This document shows positions 1 to 7,569 of a stretch of DNA of 64,000 bases, in pieces; within the stretch, counting starts at the first letter, position 1; the number at the start of each line of letters is the position of its first letter. Both the position numbers and the translations under genes were made by a program. The stretch comes from Bacteroidales bacterium UBA6267. Lineage in GTDB: Bacteria; Bacteroidota; Bacteroidia; Bacteroidales; UBA1556. Under the pieces are notes generated by a model. It did no database searches and was not told the origin of the DNA. It worked only from the letters and a program-made list of their open reading frames with translations. The stretch lies in contig DJVB01000042.1 in the NCBI GenBank assembly GCA_002440745.1, positions 1 through 64,000 of the forward strand, given 5' to 3'.

Positions 1-26
1 AATGACGATTTAGAATTTAAAAGTAA

Positions 27-75
27 GAGAGGGAGGAAGGAGCGGCGGCGAAGCCGCCGCTCCTTCCTCCCTCTC
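27..75. repeat. Perfect 23-bp hairpin with GAA loop
   Basis: Positions 27-49 and 53-75 are exact reverse complements separated only by GAA. The outer 16 bases of the left arm are all purines and the inner part is GCGGCGGC. A second, outer inverted pair (AATGACGATT at 1-10 and AATCGTCATT at 93-102) encloses it. No T-run follows either arm, so it is not a standard terminator. The rest of the first 340 bases (145-340) holds no gene that I can support. Confidence 0.85.
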
Positions 76-117
76 CCTGATACTCACAACACAATCGTCA
101 TTCCGAACGAAGTGAGG

Positions 118-144
118 AATCTCATAATCAATAACTTAGTCGTT
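118..144. repeat. 27-bp inverted repeat, left copy
   Basis: This 27-bp stretch is the exact reverse complement of 2394-2420, and the match resumes for 4 bases after one mismatch. The two copies bracket three AT-rich orphan genes and one small ORF. It continues leftward into a CGTCATTCCGAACGAAGTGAGG-like segment that looks like a dispersed intergenic element; the right copy lacks that extension. Confidence 0.85.
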
Positions 145-340
145 GAATTATAAAAAAACCCACACCGAGCTCATGCTATTTATCACACAAATCAAATCCA
201 AGATTTTTCTTGCAGCCTTTTTTGTCCCGTCGAAGGCGTTGGTGGTTAGGTGTGAGTGGTTTATGAAAGGAATGGAGGTCAGTTGAGTTGTTGGTTGGCT
301 ATGGGAGTTGAATTAGGGATGGCTAATCAAGGGATTTTTT

Positions 341-790
341 TCATATTTCCACTAAGCGAACAGTTACTTTAAAATAATCAATCTTATTTCTGTCCTTTTC
401 AATATATAATGAGTCTTTGTCATTCTTTTTTTCTGCACTCCCAGTCATCGTTACTAATAAGTGATAGTCTTTATTCAACTTCTTTAATTCGCTATTAATT
501 ATTTCACCTTCTTTTCCATCTTTCGGTTCCCAACCACAACACGTAAACTTTAATTCTCCCATTCCATAATGCTCAACTAGATAATTTTCAATTTCTATTG
601 ACTGTGCTCCTGTCACTTTGTAGGTTGAATATTTTATGGTTTGTCCTTGGCCCTTTCTACATTCTACAAACGCTAAGTTTTTAGGTTGCTCTGAATATGC
701 TGCTAACAAATTACAATCGTCCTTTTTGTGGTTCGTACAAGACAGAGAAAAAAGGAATATACCGACTATTAGGTACTTGATCATTTTCAT
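341..790 (-). CDS. Hypothetical lipoprotein (149 aa)
   Basis: I do not recognise the family. The N-terminus MKMIKYLIVGIFLFSLSC is a type II signal peptide with a lipobox (LSLSC), so the mature protein should be lipidated at Cys18 and membrane anchored. The mature part is hydrophilic, lysine rich, with a Cys-Cys pair (FTCCGW) mid-protein. It lies in an AT-rich island of orphan genes all on the minus strand, which suggests acquired DNA. ATG at 790 is followed closely by a second in-frame ATG (784); either could start it. Confidence 0.6.
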   Translation of the reverse strand: MKMIKYLIVGIFLFSLSCTNHKKDDCNLLAAYSEQPKNLAFVECRKGQGQTIKYSTYKVTGAQSIEIENYLVEHYGMGELKFTCCGWEPKDGKEGEIINSELKKLNKDYHLLVTMTGSAEKKNDKDSLYIEKDRNKIDYFKVTVRLVEI

Positions 791-954
791 ATATTATTCT
801 TTTATGTTTATCGAGTCAGTTAATATGCCAGATAACGTTATAAATATGGTGCTTTTGGCATTTCTACGATCAAAGCTTTCAATTTACTATTAAGTTTATT
901 TATTGCTATAATCTTCATTATCAGTACTATTCACTAAATGCACTATATTTTTTG

Positions 955-1590
955 TTATGGGCCTTTCATTTTTATCCCAATTCCGATATTTATAAATCCA
1001 TAAAATTCCCACACTGGATTTTGACCAAGTAGCCTATAATCCTCACCAAATATTAGATGAATACCAAGCCCCAAATTTTGTTTTAAGTATATATTTTCTG
1101 TTATATTTACTTTGAATCCAAGACCTAATGAATTTTCAGCCCATAAAAAAGGACCAAAATATTCAATAAAATTCCTATACAAAAGATTTTCTTCAGGAAT
1201 ACTCCCATTTAGTGTTGAATCATAATCATGAATAATAAACATACTACTTCTAGTTGTTGAATATTTAATCTGTAAATCATAAAAAAGGAATGGCTTTATA
1301 CAACTCAATTTTTTTAAAAAATATAAGTCATAAAACGAATTTAAATTTAAATAATGAATAGGTTTTGTAGGATATAATCTTTTATAATATATGTTTCCCT
1401 GATCATCTGGTTGTTTAATACTTCCTATATTGTAACCTATTCCAAATCCAAATTCACTGTTTTTTATTAACTTTGAGTATGTTGCAGTAATGTTTCTTCC
1501 TGCTCCAGTTGAATAATAATTAATATCGATATTTTGCGCAAAAATATTTTCAGATAATAATATTGATATTATGATTATAAAATATTTCAT
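955..1590 (-). CDS. Hypothetical outer-membrane-type protein (211 aa)
   Basis: The N-terminus MKYFIIIISILLSENIFAQ is a Sec signal peptide with cleavage after FAQ, typical of Bacteroidota. The rest alternates aromatic and polar residues (NSEFGFGIGYNIGS, LGLGFKVNITENIYLKQNLG) and ends in a glycine-rich strand, as in small beta-barrel outer-membrane proteins. No named family is recognised. The gene is very AT rich compared with the core genes downstream. A protein of similar style (62959-63591) lies at the other end of the window. Confidence 0.55.
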   Translation of the reverse strand: MKYFIIIISILLSENIFAQNIDINYYSTGAGRNITATYSKLIKNSEFGFGIGYNIGSIKQPDDQGNIYYKRLYPTKPIHYLNLNSFYDLYFLKKLSCIKPFLFYDLQIKYSTTRSSMFIIHDYDSTLNGSIPEENLLYRNFIEYFGPFLWAENSLGLGFKVNITENIYLKQNLGLGIHLIFGEDYRLLGQNPVWEFYGFINIGIGIKMKGP

Positions 1591-1726
1591 GTTAATTGTT
1601 TAAGTTAAAGGGAGGGTACAAAAACCTTCCAATTTGAACATTAAACAGCGGCAAACAGAACCATAATGACCAAGGGTCAACTTTTGTGTCAAGGTGTAAG
1701 TTTTCAGGCATTTGGTTTTGTTTGTT

Positions 1727-1750
1727 GTTATGCACTGTTTTTATTATCAT
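1727..1750. repeat. Inverted repeat flanking the 1765-2100 gene
   Basis: GTTATGCACT at 1727-1736 is repeated in inverted orientation at 2112-2121, and the next dozen T/A-rich bases inward are also similar (GTTTTTATTATCAT versus ATTTTAATATGAT). The pair brackets one small lipoprotein gene closely, giving a cassette-like arrangement. I did not find a full integron attC consensus. Confidence 0.5.
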
Positions 1751-1764
1751 AAGTTTGCTTTGTT

Positions 1765-2100
1765 TTAATGGTCACAGCATGGATACTCAAAATCAATTGT
1801 TGTACTGTCATGTTGAATAAGTCTAACCATTGTACTTCCTTCCAGTTTTTGAATAAAATCACCGATCTTCATTGTTTTCCACTCATAAGAGTTTAATCCA
1901 CACTCACAAAACTCAAGTTTATTTATTATTCCTTTATCCTCAATTTCAATCAAAGTAAAACATGGTTTGTGAGTCAAAGACACCACTTTACCATACAAGT
2001 ATTTTGGTTTAATTTCATTCTCAACCCAGTCATTACAACCAAAACATCCAGTAAGAAACCATGTCAGTACAATAAACAAAGTCAAAATAATTGTTTTCAT
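1765..2100 (-). CDS. Hypothetical small lipoprotein (111 aa)
   Basis: An unrecognised protein. I place the start at the ATG giving MKTIILTLFIVLTWFLTGC, a clear lipoprotein signal with lipobox LTGC; an open frame extends 9 codons further upstream but this would bury the signal peptide. The mature part has several cysteines (CFGCNDW near the N-terminus, FCECGLN, and a terminal PCC) and could bind a metal or form disulphides. It is enclosed by the GTTATGCACT inverted repeat and follows a 31-codon ORF by 45 bases. Confidence 0.5.
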   Translation of the reverse strand: MKTIILTLFIVLTWFLTGCFGCNDWVENEIKPKYLYGKVVSLTHKPCFTLIEIEDKGIINKLEFCECGLNSYEWKTMKIGDFIQKLEGSTMVRLIQHDSTTIDFEYPCCDH

Positions 2101-2145
2101 CATATTAAAATAGTGCATAACGAACACGTATCCACCATCCGCCGT

Positions 2146-2241
2146 TTATTTCGCACTCATTTTCAGGTTTATAAATATAGTTAATCCTCTGTATTTTAAT
2201 ATTCTATCCGTTTTTAACCGTTCTCCATTTAAGTTCTCCAT
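2146..2241 (-). CDS. Small ORF (31 aa), homologous to the one at 63607-63702
   Basis: The ORF begins MENLNGERLKTDRILKYRG and ends NLKMSAK. Another 31-codon ORF at 63607-63702 has the same length, ends NLKLSAE, and shares 19 of 31 residues. Each has a leader of about 40 bases after a TATATTTG/AATATTTG element and each sits just upstream of an orphan secreted-protein gene. Charged residues and the LKY, LT, NLK and SA positions are shared. It may be a real small protein, a leader peptide, or part of a dispersed non-coding repeat. Confidence 0.4.
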   Translation of the reverse strand: MENLNGERLKTDRILKYRGLTIFINLKMSAK

Positions 2242-2281
2242 AGTTTTCATTTTAAGGCGATTGGGTGAATGTTTAGAGGAG

Positions 2282-2289
2282 CAAATATA
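2282..2289 (-). promoter_or_regulatory. Predicted -7 promoter element (TATATTTG)
   Basis: On the minus strand TATATTTG matches the Bacteroidota -7 consensus TAnnTTTG. It is about 40 bases before the small ORF and drives leftward toward the 1765-2100 lipoprotein. No good -33 TTG is visible at the right spacing (TTTC is the closest). Confidence 0.45.
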
Positions 2290-2393
2290 GTTACTTTTCC
2301 GAAACTGAAGGGAAATCAGAAGAAAAAAATCGCGGAATGGATTGGGATTGAAAAGTAAATTACCGTCAGTTCGATGTAATTTTTCTAAAATTT

Positions 2394-2420
2394 AACGACT
2401 AAGTTATTGATTATGAGATT
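2394..2420. repeat. 27-bp inverted repeat, right copy
   Basis: Exact reverse complement of 118-144. It lies immediately before the 3' end of the CNNM/CBS gene and marks the border between the AT-rich orphan island and the core genes. Confidence 0.85.
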
Positions 2421-2435
2421 TCTCCCAAAATCACC

Positions 2436-3482
2436 TTACTGCATCAATTGATCGTATTTCGATTGGCGGTCTTTCCAACGCTCGCGGGCAAATTTTTGCA
2501 TATCGGTAATCGTATCCTTTTCGTCAATTATCTCCATCCCGAGAAGAGTTTCGATGATATCTTCCATAGTTACTATGCCATCCATACCGCCATATTCATC
2601 CACCACTAATGCAATATGTTCCTTTTTTTCGAGAAGCTTTTCCCAAACAGCAAAAAGCATCATGGTATTTGGCACAATCACTATATTTCGGCGGATTTGC
2701 TTTAAGGTGATATTATGCTGATCTTCAGCTAATTTCTCCATGACCGTCTGCCGAAAAACATATCCGGTGATATTCTCTACATCGTCCGAAAAGGTTGGTA
2801 TTCTGGAGAATTTCAGATAGTTTTTGCTTTTCAAAAAATCCTTTAATTTAAGATTTTCATCGGCCATTGCCACCACAACCCTCGGTGTGAGAATCTCTGT
2901 CACCCTGACATTCTTCAACTTAAGCAAGTTTTGGATAATCTTATACTCCCTTTCCTGAAAGATGCCTTCATCTGCTCCAATGCTTGCCAATGCCGAAATC
3001 TCTTCCCTGCTGGTCGTCTGTTCGTTTTGGTTTTTGGAAATAATTCGGGTAAGAAATGCGGATGCAATCACAAAAGGATAGGCAATGATAATCACAAAAT
3101 TTATCAAACGTGCAGAAAAAGCTGCGAGATTTCGCCAGTATTGAGCTCCTAAGGTTTTGGGAATAATCTCAGTTAAAACCAAGATAAGCAGGGTGAGAAT
3201 CGCCGAAACAATTCCAAAATACGCATCGCCAAAAACCACAACTGCCTGAGCCCCAACACCGGCAGCTCCAATGGTATGGGCAATGGTATTTAAAGATAAA
3301 ATGGCTGAGAGTGGTTTTTCGATATTGGCTTTCAACTTAATAAATAAGCTTGCCCAACTATGACCTTCGTCTTTCTTGACCAACAGATACGACTGAGGAA
3401 TAGTCAATAAAACCGACTCCATGATGGAGCATAGAAAAGAAACGATTAGCGCTAAAAAAAGATAGAATAAAAGTAGAAACAT
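2436..3482 (-). CDS. CNNM-CBS domain membrane protein (hemolysin-like, short form)
   Basis: An integral membrane protein of the CNNM/CorB (DUF21) family, associated with divalent cation (Mg2+/Co2+) transport or homeostasis. Residues 1 to about 150 hold the hydrophobic CNNM domain (MFLLLFYLFLALIVSFLCSI, GAAGVGAQAVVVFGDAYFGI, TEIIPKTLGAQYW), followed by a CBS pair at about 190-315 (TEILTPRVVVAMADENLKLK, HIALVVDEYGGMDGIVTMED). The usual C-terminal CorC/HlyC domain is missing: the protein ends soon after the second CBS at 348 residues. It follows the FKBP gene at 28 bases and is probably co-transcribed with both FKBP genes. Confidence 0.85.
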   Translation of the reverse strand: MFLLLFYLFLALIVSFLCSIMESVLLTIPQSYLLVKKDEGHSWASLFIKLKANIEKPLSAILSLNTIAHTIGAAGVGAQAVVVFGDAYFGIVSAILTLLILVLTEIIPKTLGAQYWRNLAAFSARLINFVIIIAYPFVIASAFLTRIISKNQNEQTTSREEISALASIGADEGIFQEREYKIIQNLLKLKNVRVTEILTPRVVVAMADENLKLKDFLKSKNYLKFSRIPTFSDDVENITGYVFRQTVMEKLAEDQHNITLKQIRRNIVIVPNTMMLFAVWEKLLEKKEHIALVVDEYGGMDGIVTMEDIIETLLGMEIIDEKDTITDMQKFARERWKDRQSKYDQLMQ

Positions 3483-3510
3483 GATATTGAATCAAATTAT
3501 CTGTAAAAGA

Positions 3511-4704
3511 TTATTTTTTATTTTCAATCCTTTTCAGATGTACATCAAAAATCAAATCCGATTTAGCAGGAATTACCGGAGGTCTTCCCTGTTCGCCATA
3601 AGCAAGATAATAAGGAATAATGAAGCGGAATTTTTCACCTTCTTTCATCTTTTGCAAACCTTCGTCCCAGCCGCGAATTACCCTCCCGCGCCCCACAGGC
3701 AAAGTGATGCTGTCGTTGCGTTCAACGCTTGAGTCGAAGATAGTACCATCGGTAAAATATCCGGTATAAATTGCTGTAACGGTATCGCCCGACATCACCT
3801 GTTGGCCATTGGTGGTTTTCACCTTAATATATTTCAAGCCTGAGGAAGTGGTAATGGTATCTTTTCCTTTGACATCATAAACCATTGGGGGTATAATAGT
3901 TTCAAAATCAACCAATTCGACATCGAAAATCAAATCAGACATTGCCGGAATTACCGGTGGTCGGCCTTGCTCACCATAAGCCATTTGATAAGGCACAATC
4001 AGACGTCTTTTCTCGCCCGGGCACATCCCAGCAACACCTTTTTCCCAACCTTCAATCACTTGTTTTCGTCCAATGATAAAATCAAAAGTCTCTGCGCCGG
4101 GATGATCAAAGGAAGAATCGAATTTATCCCCGTTTACGAAATAACCGGAATATTTAACTCGCGCTTTATCATTGATTTGAGCACTTTTTCCTTTGCCTTT
4201 TTTCACAACAATATAGCTCAATCCCGATTCGGTTTTCACGGTGTCTAATCCGGTAACATCGTAAGGTTTTGGTTTTTGCTGAATGGAAACCATTTTCATA
4301 TAAAACACCAAGGTAGCATTCGCAGGAATAGAACCATATTCGCGTTCGCCATATCCTAAAGCCGGAGGAATCACCACCTTAGCCGAGTCGCCCTCACGCA
4401 TATAGCGCAAAGCTTCTTCCCAGCCTTTAATGACCATTCCCTGCCCAAGGGGCAATTCTAATGGACGATTACGGTCGAAACTACTATCGAACTTTTTTCC
4501 GTCTTCAAAAACGCCGAGATAATGCACCCGAACTACATCACCAGAGTCGGGAAACACCCCCTTTTTGTTAATGGAGTAGAAAGTCATTTTCAATCCCGAA
4601 CTTGTTTGAAACTCTTTTTTCTTTTTAAACTTTGTGATTTCACGATCTTGCCCAAAAGAGGCCGAAACGGAAAAAATCAAAAATAAAACAAGAATTAAAC
4701 GCAT
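3511..4704 (-). CDS. Secreted peptidyl-prolyl isomerase with three FKBP domains
   Basis: A cis-trans prolyl isomerase probably acting on folding proteins in the periplasm. The ATG start gives MRLILVLFLIFSVSASFGQ, a signal peptide; a TTG 9 bases upstream is the alternative. Three FKBP_C domains follow at roughly 30-135, 155-265 and 280-395, each with recognisable core motifs (VRVHYLGVFEDGKKFDSSFD, ARVKYSGYFVNGDKFDSSFD, VTAIYTGYFTDGTIFDSS) and the GYGE/AYGEQG ending. Three tandem domains are more than in the usual single-domain bacterial FKBP. The neighbour upstream (52 bases away on the RNA) encodes a related triple-FKBP lipoprotein. Confidence 0.9.
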   Translation of the reverse strand: MRLILVLFLIFSVSASFGQDREITKFKKKKEFQTSSGLKMTFYSINKKGVFPDSGDVVRVHYLGVFEDGKKFDSSFDRNRPLELPLGQGMVIKGWEEALRYMREGDSAKVVIPPALGYGEREYGSIPANATLVFYMKMVSIQQKPKPYDVTGLDTVKTESGLSYIVVKKGKGKSAQINDKARVKYSGYFVNGDKFDSSFDHPGAETFDFIIGRKQVIEGWEKGVAGMCPGEKRRLIVPYQMAYGEQGRPPVIPAMSDLIFDVELVDFETIIPPMVYDVKGKDTITTSSGLKYIKVKTTNGQQVMSGDTVTAIYTGYFTDGTIFDSSVERNDSITLPVGRGRVIRGWDEGLQKMKEGEKFRFIIPYYLAYGEQGRPPVIPAKSDLIFDVHLKRIENKK

Positions 4705-4765
4705 AATAATCAAATATTTAGTTAGGATTTAATTCCGAAGAAATGGAATTAAGTAACCTGTTTAG

Positions 4766-6067
4766 TTATTTACCAAAATCAATAACCTCAATTTCAAATA
4801 CTAAAACTGAATGAGGAGGAATAGATCCTGCAGCTTGATTTCCGTAGCCCATTGCTGACGGAATAACCACCAAAGCCTTCTCCCCTTTTTTCATTCCGGC
4901 AACCACTTTGTCCCAACCCGGAATCACTTCACCGGCTCCAACAATAAAGGTAAACGGTTGTCCACGGTCGAGGGAACTATCGAATTTGGTACCGTCGAGC
5001 AAAGTGCCGGTATAATGCACCGAAACCGAGCGAGCAGTTCCCACAACTTCGCCTACACCTTCGGTAATTACTTTCTTATAAATTCCATCGGCATCAGGAG
5101 CTGAAGTGATGCTGTTCTTTTTAGCAAATGATTGCATATCAGCTTTTTGCTTTGCAATGCGATCATCGTTACGCTTTTTAGAAAGTTGATTGAATTCATC
5201 TTCAGTATAAACATTTAAGATTTCGCAATCGTAAATTAGCGTAGCATAAGGAGGAACAATGCGCTCCACACCGCGCTCGCCAAAAGCCATTGAGCTGGGC
5301 ACAATGCACGAAAACTTATCCCCTACTTTCGTACCCTGCAATTTCATATCGAGACCTAAACCAAAATATCCTGTTCCTACCATCAACTCGATTCCTTCAG
5401 CAATATGATCGGTGCTGTTGTACAAAGGATAGCCGCCGTTGGTTGATGAAATCTTCAAGTGAAGTTGCACATAGTTGCCGGTTTTCACCATTTTGCCATT
5501 GCCTTTTTTCTGTTGCACCAAATAGATTCCATTAGAATCAGGTTGAACAGTTATATTATTGTCTTGCAGATATTTAGTGCGGCTGTCTAATTCAGCCTTT
5601 TTCATCTCTTCCATCTGAGCCATTTGCTCCTGGTCCATTTGAGCCCTTGTTTTTATCTCCGTAATTTTTACGTCTAAGTAAAACATCGAACCTGTATCCA
5701 AGCTCTGTGGAATAACCGAACCGGCAGTAACTTGAAAAAAGGAATCGGCAGAAAGCACAAAGGTTGCACTGTCGTTGACAGTTAACATTTTTAATCCTTC
5801 ATAAATATCGCCGGAATAAGCTGATTCACGCATAACCAATTGGGTTGGAAATGACTTGTAATTTGAATCAACCGGCTGATTTTCTAAGGTGCGGTAGTTT
5901 AGAATTACCGTCATCATGTCCCCGTCATTGGCATGAAGGGTGTCGGTGGAGCTTGTATAAATTTTATAGTACAAACCAGACTCTGTTTTTTCAAAGCCTT
6001 TAAATTGATTGTTAGTACAGGCTGCAAATACCATTACAGCAAGGAGAAATGGGATGAATTGTTTCAT
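4766..6067 (-). CDS. FKBP-type peptidyl-prolyl isomerase lipoprotein
   Basis: An envelope prolyl isomerase. The chosen ATG gives MKQFIPFLLAVMVFAAC, a lipoprotein signal (lipobox VFAAC); the open frame runs 10 codons further but that would mask the signal. The protein has three FKBP-like regions. The third (about 330-433) is canonical (VSVHYTGTLLDGTKFDSSLD, MGYGNQAAGSIPPHSVLVFE). The first two (VILNYRTLENQ, VQLHLKISSTNGG) lack the FDSS signature and are probably non-catalytic, substrate-binding or structural. First gene of a three-gene minus-strand set with the second FKBP and CNNM/CBS genes. Confidence 0.88.
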   Translation of the reverse strand: MKQFIPFLLAVMVFAACTNNQFKGFEKTESGLYYKIYTSSTDTLHANDGDMMTVILNYRTLENQPVDSNYKSFPTQLVMRESAYSGDIYEGLKMLTVNDSATFVLSADSFFQVTAGSVIPQSLDTGSMFYLDVKITEIKTRAQMDQEQMAQMEEMKKAELDSRTKYLQDNNITVQPDSNGIYLVQQKKGNGKMVKTGNYVQLHLKISSTNGGYPLYNSTDHIAEGIELMVGTGYFGLGLDMKLQGTKVGDKFSCIVPSSMAFGERGVERIVPPYATLIYDCEILNVYTEDEFNQLSKKRNDDRIAKQKADMQSFAKKNSITSAPDADGIYKKVITEGVGEVVGTARSVSVHYTGTLLDGTKFDSSLDRGQPFTFIVGAGEVIPGWDKVVAGMKKGEKALVVIPSAMGYGNQAAGSIPPHSVLVFEIEVIDFGK

Positions 6068-6136
6068 TTTAGATAGTATTACTTCCGGGTTAAACAATGA
6101 ATAATCTTTATAAAAACCATATTAAAAAATAGTTTG

Positions 6137-6144
6137 CAAACTTA
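6137..6144 (-). promoter_or_regulatory. Predicted -7 element for the FKBP operon (TAAGTTTG)
   Basis: TAAGTTTG on the minus strand fits TAnnTTTG and would give a leader of about 65 bases before the FKBP lipoprotein start. No convincing -33 element is seen. Confidence 0.4.
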
Positions 6145-6490
6145 ATATAAACAACGAACAATCAGTTAAAAAGTTTTTGGTAGAAAAAGGAGGAAAAATT
6201 TATGCTATTGCAGAGTAAGATTTGGAATTCTTGCCGTTTGGGAAAACATCAAAGAAATGGAACATTATTAAAAATGAATAATGAGATTTTTATACAAAAA
6301 TTCTCAGGTTTGTATTTTCAAAGTCGGTCAACCCATTCAGATTTAAACTCTTGATAATCAATTGAACTTTTTCTAAAGAATTAAAATGTTAAATTTTTTA
6401 TGACATAGATACAGTTTTCTGCAATTTATTTTCTAAATAAAGAATTTATAATGTACTTTTACGGCACACAATTTAACAAACTTTATAGCT
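6145..6490. other. Divergent intergenic region
   Basis: AT-rich spacer between the FKBP operon and the DHOD-like gene. Near the right end TACTTTTA (around 6453-6460) resembles a -7 element for the plus-strand gene, some 30 bases before its ATG. I see no gene, repeat or strong hairpin in the remainder. Confidence 0.4.
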
Positions 6491-7501
6491 ATGGATTTAA
6501 GTACGCAATACATGGGAATAGAGCTCAGCAGTCCGGTGATAGTCGGAGCCTGCAACTTAGTGAGCAATTTAAAAAACCTTAGAAAGATGCAAGAAGCAGG
6601 TGCCGGAGCGGTGGTTTATCGTTCGCTATTTGAGGAGCAATTGCATTTAGAAAATTTGGAAATAAGTGAAGCGATGGCCGAGTATAACAACCGTAATTCG
6701 GAGTTTAACACCTTCATGCCCGAATTTGAACATGCCGGCCCGAAAGAGTATTTAGCGCATTTGAAAAAGGCCAAATCGGTTTTAGATATCCCTCTTTTTG
6801 CGAGCATTAATGCCGTTTACGAAGAAAGTTGGGTTCAATATGCCAAGCAAATCGAAGAAGTTGGCGTAGATGGAATTGAGCTGAATCTTTATGTCGTTCC
6901 TAATGAAATGGATAGCGGAGCCTTTGAAGCGTTAGATTGGCAAATTGAGATTATCAAAAAAATCAAAGCTGCCATTTCGATTCCGGTTGCTGTAAAATTA
7001 AGTCCCTACTATTCCAATCCTTTGCAGATTATTCGCAGGATGGAAGATGCCGGTGCTGAGGCGTTTGTTTTGTTCAATAGATTTTTCCAGCCGGATATTG
7101 ACTTAGAAAAAGAAACCCTAACCTTTCCTTATAATCTTTCGGGCGAAAATGACTACCGTCTTGCCATGCGTTTTGCAGGATTGCTCTATAAAAACTTAGA
7201 CGCTTCCATTTGTGCAAGTGGCGGAGTTTTCACAGGTTATGATGTGGCAAAATTGATTTTGGCCGGTGCCGATTCCGTACAGGTTGTAAGTACTTTGTAC
7301 AAAAATGGAATTGGACAGATAAATCTGATTAACAACCAGTTGAAATCCTTTATGGAGTCGAAAGGCTATAATAGCTTAGACGAATTTAGAGGTAAATTAT
7401 CCAAAGTAAATATCAACGATCCATTTGCCTATAACAGAGCACAATATATTGATATTCTGCTGAATAGCAGAGATATATTCAAAAAATATCCCATTATCTA
7501 A
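6491..7501 (+). CDS. Dihydroorotate dehydrogenase-like flavoprotein
   Basis: A TIM-barrel FMN protein of the dihydroorotate dehydrogenase/dihydropyrimidine dehydrogenase superfamily (COG0167-like). Visible features are the N-terminal LSSPVIVGACN strand, AVKLSPYYSNPLQIIRRMED, and the C-terminal FMN phosphate-binding segment ASGGVFTGYDVAKLILAGAD. The position of the class 1 signature NxSCPN is occupied by LNLYVVPNEMD, so the catalytic Cys seems absent and true PyrD activity is doubtful. Proteins like this are common in anaerobic Bacteroidota and have no settled function. Single gene, with a strong terminator 20 bases downstream. Confidence 0.8.
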   Translation: MDLSTQYMGIELSSPVIVGACNLVSNLKNLRKMQEAGAGAVVYRSLFEEQLHLENLEISEAMAEYNNRNSEFNTFMPEFEHAGPKEYLAHLKKAKSVLDIPLFASINAVYEESWVQYAKQIEEVGVDGIELNLYVVPNEMDSGAFEALDWQIEIIKKIKAAISIPVAVKLSPYYSNPLQIIRRMEDAGAEAFVLFNRFFQPDIDLEKETLTFPYNLSGENDYRLAMRFAGLLYKNLDASICASGGVFTGYDVAKLILAGADSVQVVSTLYKNGIGQINLINNQLKSFMESKGYNSLDEFRGKLSKVNINDPFAYNRAQYIDILLNSRDIFKKYPII

Positions 7502-7520
7502 AAGTTGACCCCACAAAATA

Positions 7521-7557
7521 AAAAACGGTTCATAGGTAAAATATGAACCGTTTTTTT
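7521..7557. terminator. Bidirectional rho-independent terminator
   Basis: A perfect 14-bp stem (AAAAACGGTTCATA with TATGAACCGTTTTT) with a 7-base loop, flanked by A and T runs so it works in both directions. It sits between the converging DHOD-like and hydE genes. Confidence 0.9.
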
Positions 7558-7569
7558 ATAGCTATAAAA

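Noticed and set aside
1604..1764. Integron attC site between orphan genes
   Set aside because: GTTATGCAC resembles an attC core end but does not satisfy GTTRRRY, and no matching folded second half was found; kept only as an inverted-repeat observation.
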